Positions 11,711-24,685 of a DNA stretch of 64,000 nt are shown here, one piece after another. The stretch's first letter is position 1. Every line of letters begins with the position of its first letter. This DNA comes from Linyphia triangularis (lineage: Eukaryota; Arthropoda; Arachnida; Araneae; Linyphiidae), in assembly GCA_963978545.1 (NCBI GenBank), contig OZ021721.1, positions 34,893,348 to 34,957,347 on the forward strand, in the 5' to 3' direction. A model generated the notes under the pieces. It did no database searches. It worked only from the letters and a program-made list of their open reading frames with translations, and was not told the origin of the DNA. Made by a program: the position numbers and the translations under genes.

Positions 11711-13399
11711 AGTTAACTGTTGAAGAATGTATTATTGTTTAGAAGTACATAAATAAAAAATACTCTTCGATTAAATGAATGAAATTATAAACCACTGGAC
11801 AATTTAAAAAAATTAAACGTTTTGATACAAGGAATAAAACTTTTTGCATTTTATTTTTCAATATTCCTAATTAAAACTTAGATTTTGGATTGGAAATTCT
11901 TTAAATTTTCTAACTACTTCATGTTAAAATTTTAAATATTTAAAAAATGAACCTATCAAGTTTTAAAAACTAAACATCTCAAAATCATACATTTTAATAT
12001 TGAATTATACGGAAGTACCAGATACATTTATTTTAATGCAAATTCATTCTTAAAAACATGTATACTATTTTATTAGATTGTCTAGGAATTTTTCTATGTC
12101 TAGTCCAATGACGTATACGTTTATTTCTTAACGTTACTTAAAAATATGCATCCATTATATAATGGTAAATTATACATCGATTTTATATTCAACGAATGTC
12201 CTTAGACATTCCGCTTTAAAATTTGTGTGGTTGTTTGGGTTTTATCGCTCAAAAGCTACACCCGGACTACATTGCACCTAAAATTTACGTGAAACCATGG
12301 ATACAAATTTTTTTCCCTAAATAAAATCAAGTAAAGCTCCCTTCAAAATAGGCATCAGTTATATAATGAAAACAAACATGGTTCTTAAATATTCAACTAC
12401 GGTTCATCTTTGGTCCGGATCTTTCCTTCCAACGTCTGTTTAAGAAAATAGACGAGAAAAAAAAGTAGCTTTCAAGGACAGTTCGGAAACAGGTTATGGT
12501 GGTGTTACATAACTATGGATCCGAATAATTGTTACTGAAACCAAAAAAAGTTTTTTTTTTTAAGTCTAGGGTTATTATCTAAAAGAAGATTATCAATTTT
12601 CAGATTTGTAAATATTCATGGGTAGGATAGTGAGTTTAGAATAATATAGTTGTCATTGGATAAGAGATCTTATACATAGTAATTTCGAAAGGATACCCAA
12701 GGAAAATAAACTTTTAAATGTTCTGTATTGGGTCTAAACGAGGCAATATTAATTTTAAAACACATCTCCTAATTCATACAGCATGGTTTCCAAACAAATT
12801 TTTTAATGTGTTTGTGACTGTTAACTAAGTTCTAAACAATATGATCTGTGTTGAAAATTCCTGAAATTTTTCTAATTTTAATCATGTACATGGATACCGG
12901 TAGGATTTTTTGCATGGGCTTACAGATTTCTTAAGGAAAGGGGGGGGGGGGGTGCAAGGTGGCTAGAATATTTGTTTAAATTTTGATTATTCAAATATTA
13001 TAATGGATTTCATACTGAAATATTAATTAATAGTCATACATTATTTTTATATTTAAATGAATATTTTCTTAACTTATATTATACTTTTTTTTCTCTGAAA
13101 TTTACCTCTTTTCTGCACTTCATTGTTTAAGAAGAAAAAAAAAAAAAAAAAAAAAAAAAAAACCGCCAGAATAACGAGAAGTGCAACACATTTCATTCGT
13201 CAGTGTCTCAAAGTTTTCAACGTGTTATGGAAGTTAAAATAACGATGTGCCCGCTCAGATGTCGACTGCGGCATAATTATTTTATTCTAGTTTCCAACTA
13301 CATAACGCCTTCGTATATCTACTGAGAAAGTTCACATCTTCTGTATAGTTGGATGGACAAGTTAACAAATTTCATATTGGAAAATGGATGTTGTTGTTT
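11711..13399. other. AT-rich non-coding stretch, no gene seen
   Basis: Only short chance frames. A G run lies near 12940 and a ~30-base A run at 13133-13162. Confidence 0.4.
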
Positions 13400-13407
13400 C
13401 TTGTTGC

Positions 13408-14208
13408 CAGGGCCTGATTTACCATTAGGCCCACTAGCCCCGGGCCTAGGGGCCAACAAATTTTGAAAGTTTTCTGAAAATTTTAAATATAATGGTCTTT
13501 TTATGGGAAGTACTGAACAAAAATAATAAAAATTTTTTAGTTACACATCCGCAAATTCCATATTTTTTATAGTCACAGAGAGTTAAGTTAGATAGATTAA
13601 CCTAATAAAAACTAATTAAGCAAATATTTCCGGTTCAGCCAATCATATATACAACTTCTTCATGTGTACACGGAGACAAGGGCTTTACGCCGCTGTTCTT
13701 CTCTCGCCTCTTGTAAAGAGATGTTCACCAACCAACCAACCATATACAACTTCTTATATTATGAAATGAAAGAGTCTTTGTGATTGGTTGGTTTGCAGGC
13801 TCTTCCGTGGACTTTTTTGGCCCTCTTTTTTGGTGAGATCGTGGAAACAGTGGAAAGGTTACTTTGTATTATTTACAATTATTGTTATAAAATTAAGTAA
13901 TCCTTATTATTATATAATTTGTGGACCGTGTGGTAAAATGTAAGTTTAAAATACAGGAAAGTGTGCTTTAAAATCAGTGTTCATGGGGGGGTCTTGATTA
14001 ATTCAAAAGTTTTGAGCAAATCAAGATCATACTAATTGTAACAAAAAAATCGTGTGAAAGTAAACTATGAGTTTTAATTGTAAAAAGTTAGTCGTAACGA
14101 ATGTAGCTTGATCTGGTAATATTGTGACGTAAGAAAATAAATACTTGCTATTGGGGCCTCTCTCTGAATGTTGGGCCTACAGTAAAAAAAATTCTAAATC
14201 AGGCCCTG
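13408..14208. mobile_element. Non-autonomous hAT-type element, 801 bp
   Basis: Inverted ends CAGGGCCTGATTTA (13408) and TAAATCAGGCCCTG (ending 14208, allowing one base of spacing) are flanked by a perfect 8-bp duplication CTTGTTGC at 13400-13407 and 14209-14216. A further 81-bp element is nested at 13661-13741. No coding capacity. Confidence 0.9.
13661..13741 (+). mobile_element. 81-bp insertion with (AACC)n tail
   Basis: A GC-richer 81-bp unit ending ACCAACCAACCAACC is flanked by a perfect 14-bp target duplication ATATACAACTTCTT (13647-13660 and 13742-13755). It has no tRNA A or B box that I can see, but its tail is like that of the two SINE families. It looks like a very short retroposed element. 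Confidence 0.75.
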
Positions 14209-14267
14209 CTTGTTGCTATGACTACTTGGCGTCAAAAGAGTTTACACGTGGTAAATGACATTATGAC

Positions 14268-14524
<257 letters not shown>

Positions 14525-15061
14525 TGGCTTGCAATATTTTAAGATCCCCCTTAAGATCATTTAAGTCTTTTCAACCAGGTTAGGCCATGACACTCAACCA
14601 TTTCCGATTTTCGGGAGTTTATAGATGAAACAAATACTAAAATTTAACTAGACTTAATTAGCCAAATGTAAAAAAATACACAAATTGATAACCTCTGTGA
14701 TATAGTATAAAATGACAGTTCTTTAATAAAGATTTTGTTACATAAACAGATTAAAAAGTCATTTTAGATTTCATTGTACACCAATTCAAATAGATGAGTA
14801 CTAATAGGGTATTTGACAAATTTTCAAAATATGTTTTAAATAAAAGGTATGCACAAAATAAAAGACACGTATTTTTTCTTTTTTCAAAATAATGCCGCAA
14901 AACGCTAAAAATTGCATTTTAAAATGCAAGTAGAAGCCCCGCCCCTAAAACGCTGCTCAAAAACCCATCTGTCTGTGTGACGTCAATCTTGCATGAACAA
15001 CATCGTAATCGCAAGTGAGTTTCCAGCGCGAAATGTGTTTTTCTTTTGATTTCGTTCCACG

Positions 15062-15258
15062 AAATGTCTCACCGGTATCGGTATTATGCAGTACCCCACT
15101 GTACAAGTACTTCAATTAAAACTCCGGAAAAATTGTGTACACATGTGCCCAGGAAAGCAGAAATACAAAAAAGTGGTTAAATCTTGCAAGAAGAGAATCA
15201 ACTTAGTTTTCACCACAGACTACGATTCACTTCTGTGAAGATCATTTTGATGCAAGTA
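15062..15258 (+). pseudogene. Broken THAP zinc-finger domain exon
   Basis: From the ATG the reading gives MSHRYRYYAVPHCTSTS then KTPEKLCTHVPRKAE. After a one-base frameshift in an A run near 15170 it continues KKWLNLARREST, a stop codon, then TTIHFCEDHFDAS. This matches the THAP consensus order: C-x-VP-x-C, a TPEK-x-x-x-x-VP block, the conserved W, LARR, and C-E-D-H-F. The first zinc cysteine is replaced by tyrosine. With one frameshift and one internal stop it cannot be functional as read. A GT that could be a splice donor follows the domain, as in THAP first exons. Confidence 0.75.
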
Positions 15259-15461
15259 ATACTTTATTTAGTTCTTTTACATGTTTTAACTACACAATAT
15301 TAAGTTTAAGTACTGATGCACTATTGAAATATTGAGTTTTTTTTAATTTTTTTTTTATTATTATTTTTTGTAAATTAGAAACCAAAATATTTGTTTTGTT
15401 TACATGAATTGTTTTGAAAAAAACATTTTTTGTCTGTCATATTAAACTTTAATTACTGTAT

Positions 15462-15478
15462 GCGGTCTGACAGACCGC
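15462..15478. repeat. 8-bp perfect hairpin
   Basis: GCGGTCTG A CAGACCGC in otherwise AT-rich DNA. Confidence 0.7.
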
Positions 15479-15604
15479 GAGTCATTTTTTGTAGAATGCT
15501 TCCAAGCTCCTAAAATATTTAATCTTTGACTTTAAATTAATTTTTCCAATTCTTTGTTACTGAAATTTTAAATTGATCTTCACCAAATTTTTTGGAGCAG
15601 TATG

Positions 15605-15678
15605 AACCACGTGCCAAAACCCTTGCCACGTGGGGTGGCAAGGGCAAGGGTGCCAAACCACGTGCCACGTGCCCTTGC
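15605..15678. repeat. CACGTG cluster with 10-bp hairpin
   Basis: Four CACGTG hexamers occur at 15608, 15627, 15659 and 15666. A perfect stem CCCTTGCCAC / GTGGCAAGGG lies at 15620-15644 with a 5-base loop. GC-rich, within the THAP element. Confidence 0.8.
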
Positions 15679-15715
15679 GCCAAAAAAGATCAAACCACCC
15701 AATCACAGCAGTTAA

Positions 15716-15938
15716 CCCTTTATTTACTAAATTTTTTATAATTTTTACTAACTCTTTTGAATATTTAATATTTCCAAAAAGAAGCAATATTGTGCTGTCA
15801 TTCAATAGGTGAAGAACAAACTTCATAGAAGTGGACTTCAAAGTCCCTATGCGTTTCAAAGCATTTAAATCAGTATACAGTACCATGAGAAATGTAGTAC
15901 AATTACTGGACTTATAAGTACCGTCAGTAGATAAAGGG
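15716..15938. mobile_element. piggyBac-type MITE, 223 bp
   Basis: Ends CCCTTTATTTACT and, reversed, CCCTTTATCTACT, each bordered by TTAA (15712-15715 and 15939-15942). A TTAA duplication with a CCC(T) end is the piggyBac hallmark. No coding capacity. It is nested in the THAP element. Confidence 0.75.
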
Positions 15939-16051
15939 TTAAAGGATTTTGTTTACGATAATCTTGTGTTTCTATTCACCTCAATGCATTATCACTTGTC
16001 TTTTTCACCTTTTTGTCTTTTTTAAATAATATCAGCTATAAATTATAATGA

Positions 16052-16273
16052 GTGTTCCGTTTCATTCCTTTCTGCGGAGTGAATCGGAACAAGATGAAAA
16101 AAATCAAAATCAATGTAGGTCACGTTTTTTCCAACATTTTTGGGCTTGAACATTATAGAAGAAGGTAAGACCCACGTTCCTAAATCAAAAATATGTTCGT
16201 TAACGATATTATTACACTATATTTTTACTTTGAAAGTTGAAAATTGTTCCTTTTCACTCCATTTTAACAGTAC
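16052..16273 (-). repeat. Partial copy of the 9174 repeat family, reversed
   Basis: GTGTTCCGTTTCATTCC with the CTGCGGAGTGAATCGGAACA arm, followed by ACTCCATTTTAACAGTA at the far end, matches 9174-9392 in reverse with many substitutions. This includes a shared GTAAGACCCACGTTCC / GGGTCTTACC segment. Confidence 0.7.
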
Positions 16274-17651
16274 TCAGCGAATTATATTAATTGCTTCTTT
16301 TTTTTTATCCTAATGTTTTTATGATTATTATAACTGTAAAAGGTGTTGTAGTTTTTCTAATTATAAGAACTGTGAGAATTGTTGATACTTACACAAATGT
16401 TTTAACATTTCTAAACTCTGCAGAATAAAATTCTGAGCTTGACTTGAAAAAGAACCCCACCAACAAAACATCTATTTTGGGTAAATTCGAAATGTATACC
16501 TTTACAAAACCGTCTTCCAATGTTCCAATAACACTTCTTTAAATAAATATTTCCTAAAAGTTACCTTCAATAGTCATAATTTATCATATAGTAGGAAAAG
16601 AGATGAGCCAAGCTTTAAGGGGGTCCGTCACATGAAAATTTTTCAGATTATTGATTTCGAGTTTATTACTGTTTATTAAAATATAAATTTATGTCTTTAA
16701 AATGATGCCACATTTGTAATTATATCTTATTTATAATTTTTTGAAGTAAACAAAATATAGGTATTTAATACATGTTTCTTAACTTCAAATCCGAATTTCT
16801 CAAAATGCCATTTTTTCATGTTTGGGGGCACATAGCTTAAAATCTATATGACATAAATGCTGGAAATTTTTTTGACATGTTTATTTAATGTATTTAAGTA
16901 CTTTAACACGAGGAATTATTGATAAGTAGCATACTTTTTTTTTTAAAAATAATTAGTCTAAAATTTTATAATTTTTCTTAAACATATTTTTAGAAAATCA
17001 TAATTATTTTAATTTTTAAAAAATAACGAAAATCTCGGGTTAACGTATTCAAAAGTATCCAAATATTAGACTGCGAAAGTTTCATAATGATTGAAGAATC
17101 GCTTCTTAAATTAGATGCCCCCAAAGTTGTTGAATTTAACATGGGCTCCTATGGCCATGGTCTTATGGTCAACATTGACGTCACATTCTGGGAGGAGCTT
17201 ATCCGAGCGTTTCTGATCACGTGACGAGGAGCTCAGAAAAGCAATTTTTAAAATTTGATTTATAAAAATTTGAGCAATTATTTCGAGTTAAAACTACTTG
17301 CATTATTATTATTTCGTTAAATACTATAAATATGCCGCATTTGGTAATTATTTGTTGATGGTGTCAAATACCCTATTGCACTCTTTTAATGTGGTCACGT
17401 TCGTAATTACCTTGGTTTTACGTTTTTTACTTGCCTTGGTATTTTTTTTTCTTTTTTTTTTCTTTTCTTTCTTTTTTACGATTGCCTCATTTTTTTGACA
17501 GGCGGGGAAAACTTTTAAAAGAGCTCCATATACGATTGCACAAAACTCATTCCTCATTCAAGAGGAAATAATTTTGAGTTTTTCTGTAGTGCGCATACAC
17601 TTGTATAAATGAATAGCGACAGAATCCTAAGTTGTCAGGCAAGACATTTCG

Positions 17652-17914
<263 letters not shown>

Positions 17915-20900
17915 TGACTGAAATGTAGTTTCTTCAATAAACATTGATGTTTGCCTTTGAGGTCGCAGCTTCTTAGGAGCCCCAAAAAGGTTTGTCGCTG
18001 TTCGCTCAAAACAAAAAGATTACTTGCTGAGCTTCAAAATGACAACAAAAACTAAAAATCCCATCAGACGCATACATATGACTGATATAAAAAGTTGCCT
18101 TAGGGTATAAACTGTTGGTGGTTAAAGGTTCTTTTGACCATTCTCATTCCCATAGTCCCTTCCTCCACTTGTGGTTTGCGTTCCGGGGACGGTGTTAAAA
18201 AAAAAAAAACTGGTTTTAGGGGTCGTTTGCAAAAGAATTGTCGGTATGTTTTGCCTTTTTGTTTCGAATATGAGTCCTATAAATTTTTAATTTTTTTTAG
18301 TAAAATTCTTATTTTCAAGATTATGTTAACAAGAAATCCCGGGTCCTTCTTGACAAGGTGGGCCTCTATACTGTGCACTGTTTTGCCCCCCCCCCCCCCC
18401 CTTGTCGGCGGCCCTGATTACAGAAGACTTATCCTAGTTACAGGATAACAAATGCAGTTTTGTTATGGGTACTCTGTATACGTGTATAAATCTTTAAACA
18501 ACATGCTCGTGGCGAGAAAGTAATTTCTACCAAAATAACTACTTGTTACATCTATATAAAAAATTTGCAACTTGATAGAAACGTGGGCAATTTTATAAAA
18601 GTATTATAATCCAAATTAATTTAAAAAATTTGAAAGAAAAAAAAAATACCAATCTTTCTAAAAAAAACTATGCGTGTGACTCTTTGTATTAAAAAAAATT
18701 ATATTTTTGTTTATATTTTTGGTAAAAACTCGAACTCGATTATTTAAAATCAAATATTGAATCAGTGCGTCATATGGACTTAAAAGTTTTTACAATCGAA
18801 AACGATGTGATAAGTCATTTTACTTTTTAAAAAATTAAAGCGTGTGTCCAATGGGATCTCAACTTCTTATATTATTTTTTATGTGAACTTCAATTTAAAA
18901 AAAAACTCGTTTTCTTACAATTAGCATCTCAGCAGGTGGATTAATTGTTTTTGAACATAAGATTGATTGTAATAATAAGTGTAATAAGCATAGGCGCCTT
19001 TAGGATTATTTTCAGGGGAATGCTAATTGCAAGCAGAGGAGGGGGAGCAAAGTGGTTAAATTGTGTTCAAACCTTGATTTTTTATTAGATTTAATAATGA
19101 AATGTTAAAATATAGTTATGTAATAAATTTCTGTTCCAATAAATACTTTAAAACCTCTTTCATACCTCTGTTTTCTAGTGATTCATACCACTTTTCTTCT
19201 CTTTACATTTAATTTTCAAATTCCAGGAAGTGCACCACCTTTCACCTTCCTGGTGGTGCCCATGGTGATAGAACCAACTCAATTCCTTAGATATTTGAAA
19301 AAATTTCTTGCTTTCTGATATAAGCCTGTTTTTTTTTTATTTAAAATTAAACATTTATTTCTGTGGTATCCTTAACCTACAATGAATGAGAGCAATTGAA
19401 ATACTATCGATCCTCCTTAAATAATAATTTAATTAAATTTACTTAAAACTTTAAATATTAATTAATTTTTAAGCATTAAAATAAGAAACCCTAGGTTTCC
19501 CCACATTTCAGGAACAGGTTCACAAAATAAAATGACATGTTTGAATATTTAGTAACGTTTGTAAAGTATTACCTCACAAAATCAGTTTGGGGTCCTACAT
19601 ATCCAGAAATAATGCCCGCTATCCATTGATGTCTTCCGACGTCCAGCCGCGTTATTTCAAAATTCCTGGGAGGATTGATATCGTCCCGCTGTGGTATGCG
19701 TCATAAAGTTCTGAACTATTCGCCAGCAATTTCTGGAGCTTCTTTATGAATAGAAGCCTTCAAACTCGGCATTTAATTAAAGCTTAGGAGCTTCAGATGT
19801 GCAAAAGGAGGGGAGGGATAAAGGATTTATTAAAAAAAAAAAAAATGATGTCGGATATAGGCCGAGTATTTTATGCAATCTTGAAAGATCGATCGGATAG
19901 TGAATGTGATTTTTTAATGTATGCGTTTATTGACAGCATATTTTAAATACAGGGTGTTCCAAAAGAAACTTGCTATTTTGAAATCCCTTATATCAACTTC
20001 AATTTTGTGTGTATGTTTATTGATAGGGGGCAAATCTGTGGAGTCCCAATTAGCCCCCTTGGCGTCATCCAATTGGACTGAAACTTGGCTGATAGATTCA
20101 ATGTAGATAACAATACATTCTATCAAATGTTGGGGGCTGTCAGTTTTACTAAAAGGTCGCTTTTACGGAATACTAATAAACCAACTTGCCTCTATCCAGT
20201 CGTGCTGAAATAGTATCTAACCGATCATTGAAGAAACTCTTCCCTGTTGCCGAAATTGCTTTAATAAATAATAAAATTGGTTTTAATCAGAATGAAGGAA
20301 ATATATTTGGATCTGAGTCTATTAATTCTCATTCATTTTTAATGAATAAATTTTGAAAAGTAGTTTACCAGATATTTTGCTAATAGATGCCCATACCAAG
20401 CACACGCTGACAACAGAAATGGCGCTTTGTTAATAAATATAAAAATTGCCGGTGCATATATAGGATTTATATTAAAAACTTTGTTTTTAAGGATTATATT
20501 ATAAAAAATGAACAACTCAAAAACAGTTACTTATTGGGGAATGATACTATACTCGTATGTTTACTGAATAGTCAATAAAATTTATATTTATTTTCTAAAT
20601 TTTATTTTAAACTGTACATGAAGTATTTTATGGAATATGATGCATTTTAAATCGAATGAAGAGGTAAAAAATAGAATTGGACAAAACGATACTAATAGAC
20701 GCCCAAAAATAATTAAACTCTTGTTTCTTCGTTTTGCTTTCCAAAAATTCATTTTTAAAGTTTTCCTCTAAAGTATTGATTGGCCTATTATCAAACAGAT
20801 GCAGTAGGTTGGCACAACCAATTTGTGAAGTCTTTTTTTTTATTACTACTGTAAAGACCAAGGTCCTGGAATTTCTGGAGTATATTTTTTTTTTATTCAT

Positions 20901-21121
20901 TTTATTTTACTTTTCAATTTTTTTTTTTTTTAATTTTTTTTTCATTTTAATGCATATATTTAAAAAAAATCAGAAACTTCATAACTGCAGAATGTTTAGT
21001 TTTTAGTTAATTATAAAAACCTGTCTCAGACCTTTAAAAATTATCTTTAAAAAAAAATACTGAATATAAAATGCGACTTGTGAATTTAGAAGGTGAGGTT
21101 AGTTTAAATTTTAATTTATAT

Positions 21122-21161
<40 letters not shown>

Positions 21162-22478
21162 TAATCATCTCAAAACTAGACATTTAACGGTAAGAGGTTT
21201 CTGCAATAAGCGATTCAACAGGTTTAATCAAATTTAAATAAAAATAATGAAAAATGAAACATTTTTATATTACTTTCTTTATAGTTCGATTTTTCTAAAT
21301 ATATTGATTTACTTTTTTTAAAGTCATTAACTTAACCTTGATTATTTTTCTCTAGAAAAGAATATTTTATGAAACATTGCGAAAATAATCTTCTTGATCT
21401 GTTAATTTTAATAAACTCGATAAAAGCATTTTGGCAGGACTTTGAGCACATAATAGGCTTCAAATGCATTAAATGATGCATTGAAAATGAACCAAATATA
21501 ATTATGATCACATCAAAGTAATCCAGATGAAATGTTAGTAATCAAAAGGGGCCAGTTTATCTCATTATTAATTACGAGTTGAAGTATATGCAACTATTCA
21601 GCGAAATGTTGTTAATTTCAGTTTATTTATTTGAAATGGATCTGGCATATTTGTAACTCAACCTCCTCATTTATATTTTCTGATATTCCTTTAATGAACA
21701 GTTGTGGAGAGGGCAGATAAACCGAGATAGACAAATAAAATTAAACTATTCTCTAAAACTTATACCAAACACAAGAAAATGAATAATTATATTGTAAATT
21801 TCAACTCAATCAATCATTAAAATCAAAGAAATATTTATGTGTTAAATTTTTTAAAGTTTGTCTATCATTTGTTTTAAGTAGATATTATTCTCCGACACTT
21901 GATATACATTAACAAATAATTCTATTCTGTAATCTAATCTTGTAATGCAGAGTCGAAATAAGAGCCTTATTTAAAATTCTATTAATTCTGAAGGTTTCAT
22001 ATGCCTTCGTATTTAATCAAATCTCATATATAAATGAATTAATTTTATGGCCACACATCTCAGTACCTTGTCCAAAAAGGGACTACCTATTTTTAAAAAA
22101 TGTATTTGTAAAAAACCTAATATGATTTTAGTACTCTCGAGTTGGGAATGTAGAAATTTTAGTTGATTTAGCATGTAGAGTATACCCTTCGTTCCATATG
22201 CCGTAAAAACTGAGTACAATGTCAATCGGGTCTTTGCTTAAATTATGAGTCAATTAGTTTTAAGACCGGTTTCATTCCTCATTTATTCTACAATATTTTT
22301 AACAAATTTTCAATACACTGCATCACATAGCCAAAGCTGTATTCTCCAGTCAAAAATGTATTCAAACTCTTAAGTAGCAAATAGCTGAAGTTAGGTTTTA
22401 GTACAATTTTGGTGTCTCCTGTAAAAGTTAAAAAATAAATAAAAATGGATTGAGACTGTTTGAAACTAAATCGCTTCA
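17915..22478. other. Long AT-rich stretch, no gene recognised
   Basis: No exon-like sequence recognised on either strand. A C run followed by GGCGGCCCTG near 18400 may be one end of an eroded hAT copy. ACAGGGTGTTCCAAAAGAAA near 19951 resembles a mariner-type end without a partner. A T run of ~36 lies near 21125. Confidence 0.4.
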
Positions 22479-22486
22479 TGTAAAAT

Positions 22487-23898
22487 CAGTGGTGGCGCCA
22501 GGAATTGCCTGACGAGGAGGCTAGCCATCCCCAACAGGAGCTACGCTTGCCCGATGGAAGTGCTACCAAAGATACTATAATAACCGTTCGGTTTAAAGAT
22601 GGCAAGCTTCCATAGAGATAATGTAAAATAGTTGAGAGCACATGACGTCATTGCAGGGTTTCTACATTGGCAAGCTTATCGCTCTTTTTTGGTTTCACTT
22701 GGCGATAAAATTTTATGGTTTCCCAGAAATCTTTTATCCAAAAAAAGAACAAATCTGTTTTGCTCATTAAACTTTTACTTGACATATTTACACATTCAAC
22801 CAAATTTACGTTAATTATATTTTTAGCTAAGATAATTGAATACTTTTTTTAAACAATATTAATATTATATTGAACCACTACAGCAAGTTCCATCCTGTAA
22901 TGCAATACGAATCCTAATATTAGATTTGGGGTTTTTACAGCATATTCCAATATTGGTGAACTTTTAGTAAGTTTTCATAATAAATATGAACATCAAGAAT
23001 TAACAAAATTACTAATTACAAAATTATTGAAACACATTCTAGAAGAAAATTATTTTGATAAAATTTCCATGCATTCTTCGAAGCAGTACATTAGGAAACT
23101 AAAAAATATCTAGTTATTGAGTGCAAGAATTTAAAAATGACTTGCAACTACAAAAACAAATATCATTTAGCATGTACTAGTTTAGAAGAATTTACTAACA
23201 GTTGACAATAATCATTTAGCTTTATTAATTCATAAAATAAAAAACCGCAATGGTAATTGAGATTTGCGTCAGATTTCAAAAAATCATAATAAACACATAT
23301 AATAATTGTGTACATTTATGCAACTAACAAATGATAAACATTATTTCAAGCGATGTCAAAGTAATACAAAAAGAAAAGTTCATGAAAAAAACAACTATAT
23401 TTAACATAAAAACTAGCCTGCTGAATGAGACGAAAAAATAAAAACGAACGATTAAGAACACTAACCATCAAGTTTCATCACAACCATCAACATTGCAAAA
23501 AATGTCCTGTTAAAATTCTCTTGCGAAAATTCTATAATCTTCAGAACATTACCGAAATTTATTGTATACAAAAGCGAACAATTTGAACAAACTTGAATAA
23601 ACAATATGTTACTTTGCAAAGTAGAATTCTCCATTTTTGTTCTGCTATTTAAATCTCCTACGAATTCGACGAAATAAATCTGATGTTCTAATTTGTTTAT
23701 TTAAAAAGCACGATCGCCAAAGTAAGAACAAAGCTCTGTGCATGTCTGGAAATCGGAGAAATTTGGCGAAAGTTTTGTGCTCTCAACTCTGAAAATCCGC
23801 GAGATGGCAGCACTTACGTATTGGCGAAGCTTGCCTTCTTATAGTTTTAAGTTCTTTGGTGCTACAGACCCCTCAGATCTCCCACTGGCGCACCTCTG
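22487..23898. mobile_element. Non-autonomous hAT-type element, 1.41 kb
   Basis: Imperfect inverted ends CAGTGGTGGCGCCAG (22487) and CTGGCGCACCTCTG (ending 23898) are bordered by a perfect 8-bp duplication TGTAAAAT (22479-22486 and 23899-23906). GGCAAGCTT / AAGCTTGCC lies further inside both ends. No transposase frame. Confidence 0.85.
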
Positions 23899-24685
23899 TG
23901 TAAAATAAGTATACACAAAATTGAGGTTTGCTTATATTTTTAATTCTAAAAGTCGCAGAATGAATATATATGTATTCATATTTGCATTCACTACATATAT
24001 ATGAATTTTTTTTTTTTTTTTGGTTTTGTTTTACAGTTTTGTAATACAAAAAAAAAAAAAATTAAAAAATCTCTTGAGAAGCTATTTTTATAGTAACTCT
24101 TGAAAAACTAAAATTTCCCTAATTTGTATCCCTGCATTCGCTCTAACATCCTTCTAATAAGCTAAATACAAATAAATCGCTACTTTATGTTGAAGATAAC
24201 ACACATGAGAAAAAATGTGTGTGTGTGTGATAAATGTAATTCGTAGTTTGAGCTGCACTAGTACAGAGCAATTTTACATAATTCCATTTGACGCTTTTGA
24301 ATAACAAGTAAAATATTTAACGCAAAATAATAATAATAATAACAGTTATCTTTGTTAAATAGAGAATGTGGAGTATGGACCCATTCCCCTCTCTGAGTTA
24401 CTCTATTACATATCCAGATTTTTGTGTTGCACAGATAACTGTTTATAGAAATTTGATTGTTTATATTCATTTGCACACAACTTAGATCCATGCATCATCT
24501 GGGCGATTATGAAATTAAAGGGAATTTGAGGAGGTAAAAAAAACCATAAAAATAAAAAATAGATAACAAAAATGAAATATTAATTTTATAATTGTATTAA
24601 CAAATCTATTACATTTAACACTTCAAAAAAAGGTCAAGGAAAAAAATATCTTTTCTGAAATAACAGTTTTCTAATTTTGCTTGTA

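Larger units (their letters stand above)
14803..17378 (+). mobile_element. Candidate P-like (THAP-domain) DNA transposon, decayed
   Basis: The left end AATAGGGTATTTGACA (14803-14818) is matched in reverse by TGTCAAATACCCTATT ending at 17378. A second, subterminal pair shares TGTGACGTCAAT (14976 onward) and its reverse complement near 17175. A broken THAP DNA-binding domain lies just inside the left end at 15062. THAP plus inverted termini plus subterminal inverted repeats is the layout of P elements. I found no 8-bp target duplication and no catalytic core. The interior has been invaded by a piggyBac-type MITE (15716) and a piece of the 9174 family (16052). Confidence 0.55.

Noticed and set aside
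15557..15886. 109-codon frame on the minus strand
   Set aside because: It crosses the end of a CACGTG repeat cluster and a piggyBac-type MITE, with no family resemblance.
18985..19265. TAGGCGCC and GGTGCCCATG as inverted ends
   Set aside because: The match is short and imperfect, and no target duplication is visible.
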